From assembly GCA_017380975.1 (NCBI GenBank), contig JAFOCX010000161.1, positions 1 to 5,442 on the forward strand: a stretch of 5,442 nt of DNA, written 5' to 3'. The notes below the pieces were generated by a model that was given only the letters and a program-made list of their open reading frames with translations, was not told the origin of the DNA and did no database searches. Every line of letters begins with the position of its first letter. The stretch's first letter is position 1. The position numbers and the translations under genes are program-made. This stretch comes from Lachnospiraceae bacterium. GTDB taxonomy: Bacteria > Bacillota > Clostridia > Lachnospirales > Lachnospiraceae. Shown here piece after piece: positions 1-5,442 of this stretch.

Positions 1-683
1 ATTTTGCCAATGCCGATGCAGCAGCAAAGGCAGCAGGCAATGTGGCTGTGATCTCTGCAGGATGGGATCCGGGCATGTTCTCTCTGAACCGTGTCTATGC
101 CAATGCGGTGCTTCCGAACGGTAAAGATTATACCTTCTGGGGAAAAGGCGTGAGCCAGGGACATTCCGATGCGATCCGTCGTATTGAGGGTGTAAAAGAC
201 GCAAGACAGTATACGATCCCGGTGGCGAGTGCTCTGGAAACCATCCGAAACGGTGAGACACCGGATCTGATCACAAGAGAGAAACATACAAGAGAATGCT
301 TTGTGGTTGCAGAAGAAGGTGCGGATTTGGCAAAGATCGAGCAGGAGATCGTGACTATGCCGAACTACTTTGCCGATTATGATACAACCGTTCATTTTAT
401 TACCGAAGAAGAACTGAAACGTGACCATGGGGCACTGCCGCACGGCGGTTTTGTGATCCGCAGCGGCAAGACCGGCTGGGATCTTGAAAACAGTCATGTA
501 ATTGAATACAGCCTGAAGCTGGATTCTAATCCGGAATTTACGGCTTCTGTGATCGCGGCATGTGCGAGAGCGGCATACCGTATGAAACAGGAAGGTATGA
601 GCGGATGCAAGACGATCTTTGATATTCCGCCGTCCTACATGTCTGCGATGAGTGGTGAAGACCTTCGCAAGCTGATGCTTTAA
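1..683 (+). CDS. ddh: meso-diaminopimelate D-dehydrogenase, 5' truncated by window edge
   Basis: Cytoplasmic NADP-dependent enzyme that interconverts meso-2,6-diaminopimelate with L-2-amino-6-oxopimelate (tetrahydrodipicolinate) and ammonia, a one-step route to the lysine and peptidoglycan precursor. The reading frame is already open at base 3 (FANADAAAKAAGN...), so the GTG at 42 is an internal Val codon and not the start. About 226 codons are present against a usual 320-330, so roughly 100 N-terminal residues carrying the NADP-binding Rossmann motif lie upstream. Visible family signatures are SAGWDPGMFSLNR (about 57-95, with the active-site Asp of GWDPG), FWGKGVSQGHSDAIRR, the PHGG segment near 435-446, and LDSNPEFTAS near 519-548. 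The C-terminus (DIPP...EDLRKLML) is also typical, so the 3' end is complete. The stop is TAA at 681-683, followed by a 44-base gap to the MATE gene with no hairpin. The family call is secure; the gene symbol follows from it. Confidence 0.96.
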   Translation, partial: FANADAAAKAAGNVAVISAGWDPGMFSLNRVYANAVLPNGKDYTFWGKGVSQGHSDAIRRIEGVKDARQYTIPVASALETIRNGETPDLITREKHTRECFVVAEEGADLAKIEQEIVTMPNYFADYDTTVHFITEEELKRDHGALPHGGFVIRSGKTGWDLENSHVIEYSLKLDSNPEFTASVIAACARAAYRMKQEGMSGCKTIFDIPPSYMSAMSGEDLRKLML

Positions 684-716
684 GACTTAGATATTTGTTT
701 TCCCAATAAAAGAAGT

Positions 717-724
717 AAGGGGTG
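717..724 (+). promoter_or_regulatory. Ribosome binding site of the MATE gene
   Basis: The purine-rich stretch AAGGGGTG lies just ahead of tandem ATG codons at 728 and 731. Measured from AAGGGG, the spacers are 5 and 8 bases, so both ATGs are usable. The in-frame GTG at 722 lies within the site itself and is unlikely to be the start. Confidence 0.6.
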
Positions 725-727
725 GGA

Positions 728-2095
728 ATGATGAGTAAAAAGAGTGAGGTTACAGCAGTACAGAAAAACGGGATCACGGAAGGTATCATCTGGCAGCAGA
801 TCCTGCTTTTCTTCTTCCCGATCTTGTTCGGTACATTTTTCCAGCAGCTTTATAACACAGCTGATGCGATCATAGTCGGCCGGTTCGTCGGTAAAGAGGC
901 ACTTTCAGCCGTAGGCGGCACGACCGGTACACTGATCAACCTTTTGGTTGGTTTCTTCGTAGGTATGTCCTCAGGTGCGTCTGTTGTGGTATCCCAGTAT
1001 TATGGTGCGCAGCAGGCTGAGAACGTGAAGAAGTCTGTTCATACGGCATTCTGCCTTGCCATTGGCGGCGGTGTAGTGCTGATGATCATCGGCCAGCTTT
1101 TTTCACCGCTGGCGATCCGTTTAATGGGAGCCCCGGCAGAGATCATCGATTATTCCGTTACCTATCTTAGAATTTATTTTCTTGGTGTGATCGGAAACCT
1201 GATCTACAACATGGGTGCGGCGATCCTGCGTGCGGTAGGTGATTCCAAAAGACCGTTATATTTCCTGATCGCAGCATGTTTAACCAACATCGTTTTGGAT
1301 ATCCTGTTTGTTGTGATCTTAAAAATGGAAGTGGCCGGTGCGGCGCTGGCGACAATCATGTCTCAGCTGATGGCGGCTCTTCTGGTTCTGCGAACCTTAA
1401 TGAAGACTCAGGATTCGTACCGGTTTGAATTTAAGTCCCTGAAGCTGGACAAGCCGATCTTCCGTAAGGTGATCAAGATCGGTCTTCCGACAGGTCTCCA
1501 GTCCATGATGTATTCCATTTCCAATATCGTGATCCAGGCGAAGCTGAACACCTTCGGCACCAATACGATCGCAGCATGGGCGGTATTCGGAAAGATCGAC
1601 GGTATCTTCTGGATGGCCATGGATGCCCTCAGTATCTCCATTACCACTTTTGCCGGTCAGAACTTTGGTGCCGGTAAGATCGACCGTTTAAAGAAAGGTA
1701 CTTATGTGGGCCTTGGTCTGACGCTGGCGGTGACAGCGATCCTGGCGGGTGCAGTGATGAACTTCGGTGCGCCGATCAGCTCTCTGTTTACGGATGATGC
1801 AGCGGTGCTGGATGAAGCAATGCGGATCATTCTGTTCCAGGCTCCTTTCTGGTTCTGCTATTCCTGTGTAAACGTATTCCCGAGCACCCTTCGAGGTCTT
1901 GGTGATACCCTTATTCCGATGCTGATCATCTGTTTCGGTACTTGTGTGCTTCGAGTGATCTGGATCATGACAGCAGGTGCGATGGTTCCGACATTACGCA
2001 CCACACTTTTAAGCTATCCGATCAGCTGGTCGATGACATCGATCGCATTCCTGATCTACTACTATCGGTTCAGTGCGATGAAGAAATTGAAATAG
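728..2095 (+). CDS. MATE family efflux transporter (12-TM antiporter)
   Basis: Integral membrane multidrug and toxic compound extrusion protein, expected to export cationic drugs or metabolites in exchange for Na+ or H+. Substrate and coupling ion cannot be read from the sequence. It is 455 residues from ATG 728 (454 from ATG 731), normal for the family, and strongly hydrophobic throughout with about 12 predicted membrane segments. Family signatures include QQLYNTADAIIVGRFVG (residues 39-55) with KEALSAVGG after it, QYYGAQ (90-95), and in the second half GLPTGLQSM and FAGQNFGAG (308-316). The internal two-fold repeat shows in paired motifs: LRAVGDSKRP (167-176) matches LRGLGDTLIP (388-397), and SQYYGA matches GQNFGA. 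The C-terminus ends in basic MKKLK. It stops 2 bases before the next ATG, so co-transcription with the LRR gene is likely. It belongs to the broad Firmicutes MATE/YoeA-like group, not clearly to NorM or DinF. Confidence 0.95.
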   Translation: MMSKKSEVTAVQKNGITEGIIWQQILLFFFPILFGTFFQQLYNTADAIIVGRFVGKEALSAVGGTTGTLINLLVGFFVGMSSGASVVVSQYYGAQQAENVKKSVHTAFCLAIGGGVVLMIIGQLFSPLAIRLMGAPAEIIDYSVTYLRIYFLGVIGNLIYNMGAAILRAVGDSKRPLYFLIAACLTNIVLDILFVVILKMEVAGAALATIMSQLMAALLVLRTLMKTQDSYRFEFKSLKLDKPIFRKVIKIGLPTGLQSMMYSISNIVIQAKLNTFGTNTIAAWAVFGKIDGIFWMAMDALSISITTFAGQNFGAGKIDRLKKGTYVGLGLTLAVTAILAGAVMNFGAPISSLFTDDAAVLDEAMRIILFQAPFWFCYSCVNVFPSTLRGLGDTLIPMLIICFGTCVLRVIWIMTAGAMVPTLRTTLLSYPISWSMTSIAFLIYYYRFSAMKKLK

Positions 2096-2097
2096 TT

Positions 2098-3030
2098 ATG
2101 ACATTTACAGAAAAAGGTTTTGAGTTTATAGAAAAAAACGGAGGCGCTTGTGTGACAAAGATTTTGACACCGGGCGCCGCCTGTGTGATACCGGAAAGTC
2201 TCGGCGGCATGCCGGTGACGGAACTGGGGGACCATGCGGTGGCCAACCAGCCGGTAAGAGAGGTTTATCTGCCGAAAACGCTTCGAAGGATCGGACGATA
2301 TGGTTTTTATAATTGTGAAAATCTCCAGATCCTCCATTTTCATGCAGAGACAACAGAAATTGGCGGAGGTGTGTTCAATGCCAGCACAAAGATCCGGGAA
2401 ATCTATATCCATATGGGTGAGAATGAACGGTCTTCCCTGCGTGACTTTGTAACGGAAATCACGGGGCGTGTTACGGTACACTACTTTCTGATCGATGCAA
2501 ACGGACAGGAATGGGAGGCGGCCCGACTGGTTTACCCGGAATATTATGATGAAGCCATTGAAAATACACCGGCTAAAAATTTAAGTTTTGCCATTCACGG
2601 CAGCGGTCAGAGATATCGATACAGTTTTGAGAACAGAAAAATTTTGTTTGACCGTTATGACAAGGCGTTTGTGAAAGAAACCATCGTGGAGTCAGTGGCG
2701 CTGGCAGCGGAAATCGCAGTGAACCGCTTGATGTTTCCTTATGAGCTGCGCGAGGATGCGAAGAAGCAGTACGAAGAGTTTTTAAAAGAGCATCTGTGCG
2801 AAGTCATGCTGGCAAACATGAAAAACGGGGAATGGTTCCGGTGGCTGACGGCAAACTTTGCAGATCCGGATGTGATTTCAGACGGAGGTCCGGCGTTGTC
2901 AAAGGATGAGCTGGATTCTCTGATCGATGCCTCTTCCGAGGCGAAACTGGCGGAAGTTTCCGGTATCTTACTGGATCTGAAGCACCGGATGTATCCGCCG
3001 CAAAAAAAGAAATTTTCCTTTGATTTTTAA
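2098..3030 (+). CDS. Cytoplasmic BspA-type leucine-rich repeat protein with helical C-terminal domain
   Basis: 310-residue protein of unknown function. Residues 29-51, 52-74 and 75-97 form three LRR_5 (BspA/TpLRR) repeats at an exact 23-residue period, with a partial fourth from 98 (IREIYIHM). The repeats are preceded by the usual leader strand FEFIEKNGGACVT. There is no signal peptide, membrane segment or wall anchor, so unlike surface BspA proteins it should act in the cytoplasm. Residues about 110-300 are mostly charged and helical; the stretch 267-297 (LSKDELDSLIDASSEA, then LLDLKHRM) resembles an ankyrin-like helical hairpin, an inference only. It ends in basic-aromatic KKKFSFDF. ATG 2098 is chosen because it keeps the whole LRR leader and follows the MATE stop by 2 bases, suggesting translational coupling; GTG 2152 has the better ribosome binding site. 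The open frame extends back to 1942, but that part overlaps the MATE gene in another frame and is not coding. Its place before a VWA/MoxR pair suggests an adaptor or target-recognition role. Confidence 0.85.
   Translation: MTFTEKGFEFIEKNGGACVTKILTPGAACVIPESLGGMPVTELGDHAVANQPVREVYLPKTLRRIGRYGFYNCENLQILHFHAETTEIGGGVFNASTKIREIYIHMGENERSSLRDFVTEITGRVTVHYFLIDANGQEWEAARLVYPEYYDEAIENTPAKNLSFAIHGSGQRYRYSFENRKILFDRYDKAFVKETIVESVALAAEIAVNRLMFPYELREDAKKQYEEFLKEHLCEVMLANMKNGEWFRWLTANFADPDVISDGGPALSKDELDSLIDASSEAKLAEVSGILLDLKHRMYPPQKKKFSFDF
2140..2144 (+). promoter_or_regulatory. Possible internal ribosome binding site (GGAGG) for an alternative LRR protein start
   Basis: GGAGG lies 7 bases before the in-frame GTG at 2152, ideal spacing, whereas ATG 2098 has only weak purines upstream. 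Use of GTG 2152 would give a 292-residue protein starting MTKILTPG and lacking the leader strand of the first LRR. GGAGG also encodes part of an ordinary Gly-Gly pair (GGA GGC), so it may be coincidental. Confidence 0.35.
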
Positions 3031-3060
3031 TTGTATGAGAATAGGATCGTGACTGATACG

Positions 3061-3068
3061 AAAGGAGG
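3061..3068 (+). promoter_or_regulatory. Strong ribosome binding site of the VWA gene
   Basis: AAAGGAGG is close to the ideal anti-16S complement. It is 8 bases before ATG 3077 and 11 before ATG 3080, which favours 3077. The out-of-frame ATG at 3072 is only 3 bases away and reads ATG GTA TGA. Confidence 0.85.
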
Positions 3069-3076
3069 CGCATGGT

Positions 3077-4450
3077 ATGATGGAAGCCGGATATCGATCC
3101 CCAATTTATAACGAGAGAGTCGATCAGGAAGAGTTTATTTCGGTCTGTATGGAGATCCTTCGAAACGCCAGAAATGAGCTGTATCTGTCTATGCGTTTTC
3201 TGGATGTGGCTCTCAGCTCGCTGTATTTTACGGCAGATCCGTCAGTGCGGGGGATCGCAACAGATGGAAGCTGTCTGTTTTTCGAACCGGAGGCATTGGC
3301 CTCCATGTACCGTATGAGCAGAGTTTATGTGAACCGGGCCTATCTGCATTCCATTTTTCACTGCCTGTTCTGTCATATGTGGACGCGAAAAAAAAGGGCA
3401 GAAGAATACTGGAATCTGGCCTGCGATATTGCAGTGGAGTCGATCATCGATAAACTGTACCGCCCATGCATCCATATGAGGATGTCACCGGCGAGACAGG
3501 AATTTTACGGTCGTCTGGAACGTCGGATCTCGGTGTTTAATGCAGAAAGTGTTTATCATGCGCTGCAGGAAATGGGCCTTTCCGAAAGCGAGTATCTTCG
3601 ATTGGCACAGGAATTTTACCGGGACGATCATTGCAGGTGGGGACAGGATGACGATGATAAGCCATCCCCCAAAACCCAGCCGAAAAACAATAAAAATGAC
3701 TGGGATGACAAACGTGAAAAAATGCAGGTGGAAATGGAAGCTTTTGCCAATGAAGCCACCGAAGATGACAGGGATCTGCTGGATCAGCTGGCTGTAGAGA
3801 ACCGGGAACGATATGATTACCGGGAATTTCTGCGAAAGTTTTCCGTAATTCGTGAGACCGTCCAAGTGGATCCGGATGCATTTGACTATGTATTTTACAA
3901 CTACGGTATGGAACTTTACGGGAACATGCCGTTAATCGAGCCTCTGGAGACAAAAGAAATCCGACGGATCGAGGATTTTGTGATCGTGATCGATACGTCC
4001 ATGTCCTGTTCCGGAGATCTGGTACGAAAGTTTCTGGAAGAAACGTATTCTGTACTGTCCCAGTCAGAGAGCTTTTTTAAGAAGGTTAATATCCACATCA
4101 TCCAATGCGACGATCAGATTCGGGAAGATGTAACAATTCATGACCATGAAGAACTGCAGTCATACATGGACAACATGCAGCTTCACGGAATGGGAGGAAC
4201 GGATTTCCGTCCGGCTTTCCTCTATGTGGATCAATTGATCAAAAAACAGAGATTTCGCAGTTTGAAAGGTCTGATCTATTTTACAGATGGATTCGGAGTT
4301 TTTCCTGTGAAGATGCCGATCTATGATACGGCGTTTGTATTTATGAAGGATAATTACTCAGACGTGGATGTTCCGCCGTGGGCGATCAAGATCATTTTGT
4401 CGCCGGAGGAACTAGGCACCGAGGTGAAGGAGTTAAAGAATGAATATTAA
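3077..4450 (+). CDS. DUF2201-type protein: degenerate metallopeptidase-like domain plus VWA domain with intact MIDAS
   Basis: 457-residue cytoplasmic protein, no signal peptide or membrane segment. The N-terminal region (about 15-180) matches the putative metallopeptidase domain that precedes VWA in DUF2201 proteins, including the following NLACDIAVES helix (113-122). The expected HExxH zinc motif reads HSIFH (91-95), with C96, C99 and H100 close by, so the catalytic Glu is missing and peptidase activity is unlikely. Residues about 183-232 form a hydrophilic, Asp/Lys/Asn-rich linker. The C-terminal VWA domain (about 300-445) keeps all metal-ion-dependent adhesion site elements: DTSMS (D306, S308, S310), GGTD (T375) and FTDG (D404), so Mg2+-dependent partner binding is expected. 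The next gene, a MoxR-type ATPase, begins inside this one by an 11-base overlap, which fits a paired AAA+/VWA remodelling complex. The start is ATG 3077, set by the strong upstream site. Client and pathway are unknown. Confidence 0.9.
   Translation: MMEAGYRSPIYNERVDQEEFISVCMEILRNARNELYLSMRFLDVALSSLYFTADPSVRGIATDGSCLFFEPEALASMYRMSRVYVNRAYLHSIFHCLFCHMWTRKKRAEEYWNLACDIAVESIIDKLYRPCIHMRMSPARQEFYGRLERRISVFNAESVYHALQEMGLSESEYLRLAQEFYRDDHCRWGQDDDDKPSPKTQPKNNKNDWDDKREKMQVEMEAFANEATEDDRDLLDQLAVENRERYDYREFLRKFSVIRETVQVDPDAFDYVFYNYGMELYGNMPLIEPLETKEIRRIEDFVIVIDTSMSCSGDLVRKFLEETYSVLSQSESFFKKVNIHIIQCDDQIREDVTIHDHEELQSYMDNMQLHGMGGTDFRPAFLYVDQLIKKQRFRSLKGLIYFTDGFGVFPVKMPIYDTAFVFMKDNYSDVDVPPWAIKIILSPEELGTEVKELKNEY
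4427..4432 (+). promoter_or_regulatory. Ribosome binding site of the MoxR gene, inside the VWA coding sequence
   Basis: AAGGAG lies within the last codons of the VWA gene, 7 bases before ATG 4440. It fixes the start of the ATPase gene and its 11-base overlap with the VWA stop at 4448-4450. Confidence 0.85.
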
Positions 4451-5442
4451 GCGGGCAAAGGAAGAAATTAAGCATACGATCCGGGCATACCTGACCAAGG
4501 ACAGTCACGGAGAATATGAGATCCCGGCGATGCGCCAGAGACCGGTGCTTTTAATGGGACCGCCTGGTATCGGTAAAACACAGATCATGGAGCAGGTGGC
4601 CAGAGAGTGTCAGATTGGTTTGGTGTCCTATACGATCACCCACCATACCCGTCAGAGTGCCATTGGTCTGCCGTTTATTTCAGAAAAGAATTACGGCGGC
4701 GTCAATAAACATGTGACCGAGTATACCATGAGTGAGATTGTGGCAGCGATCTATGATAAGATGGAAGAGACCGGCTTAAAGGAAGGTCTGCTGTTCATCG
4801 ATGAGATCAACTGTGTATCGGAGACACTGGCGCCGGCAATGCTGCAGTTTTTGCAGTATAAAACCTTCGGAAACCATAAGATCCCGGATGGCTGGATCAT
4901 CGCAGCCGCAGGCAACCCGCCGGAGTACAATAAGTCGGTAAGAGATTTTGATATCGCCACGCTGGACCGAATCAAACGAATCGATGTAGAGGCAGAATTC
5001 TCTGTTTGGAAAGAGTATGCGAAACAGGCGGAGATCCATCCGGCAATCATTTCTTATTTAACTGCAAAACCGCAGTATTTCTATCAGGTGGAAACAACGG
5101 TAGACGGTCGCCGTTTTGCCACACCGCGCGGCTGGGAAGATCTGTCCCGCTTCCTGGAGGTCTATGAGAAGATCGATCTGCCATGCGACCGTGAGGTGGT
5201 AAGTCAGTATATTCAGCATGCAAAGATCGCAAAAGATTTTGCAAACTATCTGGAACTTTACTATAAATATCAGTCCCAGTATCAGATCGATGAGGTATTA
5301 CTGGGAAATCGAAATGAACGACTGATGGAACTGGCAGCGAAGGCGTCCTTTGACGAGAAGATTTCCGTGATCGGACTGCTCCTTGCAAAGCTGAATGTGG
5401 AGTTTGGAAAAGCCGGAAATCAGGAAGCCTATCTGGAAATGC
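4440..5442 (+). CDS. MoxR-type AAA+ ATPase, 3' truncated by window edge
   Basis: AAA+ ATPase of the MoxR/helix-2-insert type, probably a hexameric chaperone that couples ATP hydrolysis to remodelling of a client protein through its VWA partner. 334 codons are open from ATG 4440 to the window end with no stop, so the C-terminus is missing. Motifs in order: Walker A GPPGIGKT (residues 40-47), Walker B LLFIDEIN (117-124, D121 and E122), sensor 1 AAGNPPEYN (156-164, N159), arginine finger region LDRIKRIDV (175-183), and sensor 2 near ATPRGWEDL (227-235, R230). All are intact, so it should be an active ATPase. Residues 60-100 (THHTRQSAIGLPF and after) are where MoxR proteins carry the substrate-facing pore loop. 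From about 240 the sequence is the helical lid and a helical tail. The overlap with the VWA gene indicates translational coupling and balanced production of the two proteins. Confidence 0.94.
   Translation, partial: MNIKRAKEEIKHTIRAYLTKDSHGEYEIPAMRQRPVLLMGPPGIGKTQIMEQVARECQIGLVSYTITHHTRQSAIGLPFISEKNYGGVNKHVTEYTMSEIVAAIYDKMEETGLKEGLLFIDEINCVSETLAPAMLQFLQYKTFGNHKIPDGWIIAAAGNPPEYNKSVRDFDIATLDRIKRIDVEAEFSVWKEYAKQAEIHPAIISYLTAKPQYFYQVETTVDGRRFATPRGWEDLSRFLEVYEKIDLPCDREVVSQYIQHAKIAKDFANYLELYYKYQSQYQIDEVLLGNRNERLMELAAKASFDEKISVIGLLLAKLNVEFGKAGNQEAYLEM

Noticed and set aside
42..683. Start codon for the first gene at GTG 42
   Set aside because: The frame is open to the window edge and upstream codons (FANADAAAKAAGN) continue the Ddh family sequence, so the gene begins before the window.
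684..727. Possible terminator or promoter between ddh and the MATE gene
   Set aside because: No inverted repeat followed by T residues and no pair of -35/-10 boxes with acceptable spacing could be found by eye.
1942..2097. N-terminal extension of the LRR gene inside the MATE gene
   Set aside because: It reads the conserved MATE C-terminus in another frame, gives no LRR-like sequence, and the LRR leader begins just after ATG 2098.
3001..3023. A AAA AAG slippery heptamer in frame near the end of the LRR gene, which could allow -1 frameshifting
   Set aside because: A -1 shift would only replace the last few residues (ending EIFL at TGA 3021-3023), and I see no downstream stem-loop to stimulate it. 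Probably just Lys codons.
3031..3076. Possible promoter or terminator between the LRR and VWA genes
   Set aside because: TTGTAT and TGATAC are 17 bases apart but the -10 match is poor, and the start of transcription would fall on the ribosome binding site. The T-rich end of the LRR gene has no GC-rich stem before it.
3072..3080. ATG GTA TGA mini-ORF overlapping the VWA start
   Set aside because: It is only 3 bases from the ribosome binding site, too close for efficient initiation, and is likely chance.
3387..3394. Run of eight A residues in the VWA gene as a possible slippage or sequencing-error site
   Set aside because: The frame is intact on both sides and the protein family sequence continues (WTRKKRAEEYWNLACD), so there is no frameshift.
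4751..5388. Minus-strand open frames opposite the MoxR gene
   Set aside because: They lie opposite a plus-strand frame with complete AAA+ motifs, resemble no family I recognise and have no supporting ribosome binding sites.

Overview
The window looks like chromosomal DNA from a low-to-mid GC Gram-positive anaerobe of the class Clostridia, most likely a gut-type Lachnospiraceae. This rests on three things: the meso-diaminopimelate dehydrogenase and MATE protein sequences are of clostridial type, strong AGGAGG-like ribosome binding sites precede most genes, and short BspA-type leucine-rich repeat proteins are common in that group. Genus cannot be set from the sequence alone. All five genes are on the + strand and tightly packed. 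The gaps are 44, 2 and 46 bases, followed by an 11-base overlap. I see no RNA gene, mobile element, CRISPR array, convincing promoter or intrinsic terminator.

Layout. Positions 1-683 hold the last two thirds of ddh, meso-diaminopimelate D-dehydrogenase (lysine and peptidoglycan precursor synthesis), cut by the window edge. Positions 728-2095 hold a complete MATE-family multidrug/Na+ (or H+) antiporter. From 2098 to the end is a three-gene block: a cytoplasmic protein with short BspA-type leucine-rich repeats and a helical C-terminal domain (2098-3030); a DUF2201-type protein with a degenerate metallopeptidase-like N-terminus and an intact von Willebrand factor A (VWA) MIDAS at its C-terminus (3077-4450); and a MoxR-type AAA+ ATPase that begins inside the VWA gene at 4440 and runs off the 3' end of the window.

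How the genes may work together. The AAA+/VWA pair has the layout of known MoxR-VWA remodelling machines such as RavA-ViaA, NorQ-NorD and CbbQ-CbbO. In those, a hexameric ATPase uses a VWA adaptor to reach and remodel a client protein. The LRR protein just upstream is a plausible client-recognition or scaffold subunit. No published function is known to me for this LRR + DUF2201-VWA + MoxR combination, so it is the best candidate here for an undescribed system. The MATE gene ends only 2 bases before the LRR start and may be co-transcribed, but a functional link is not shown. ddh looks like an ordinary housekeeping neighbour.
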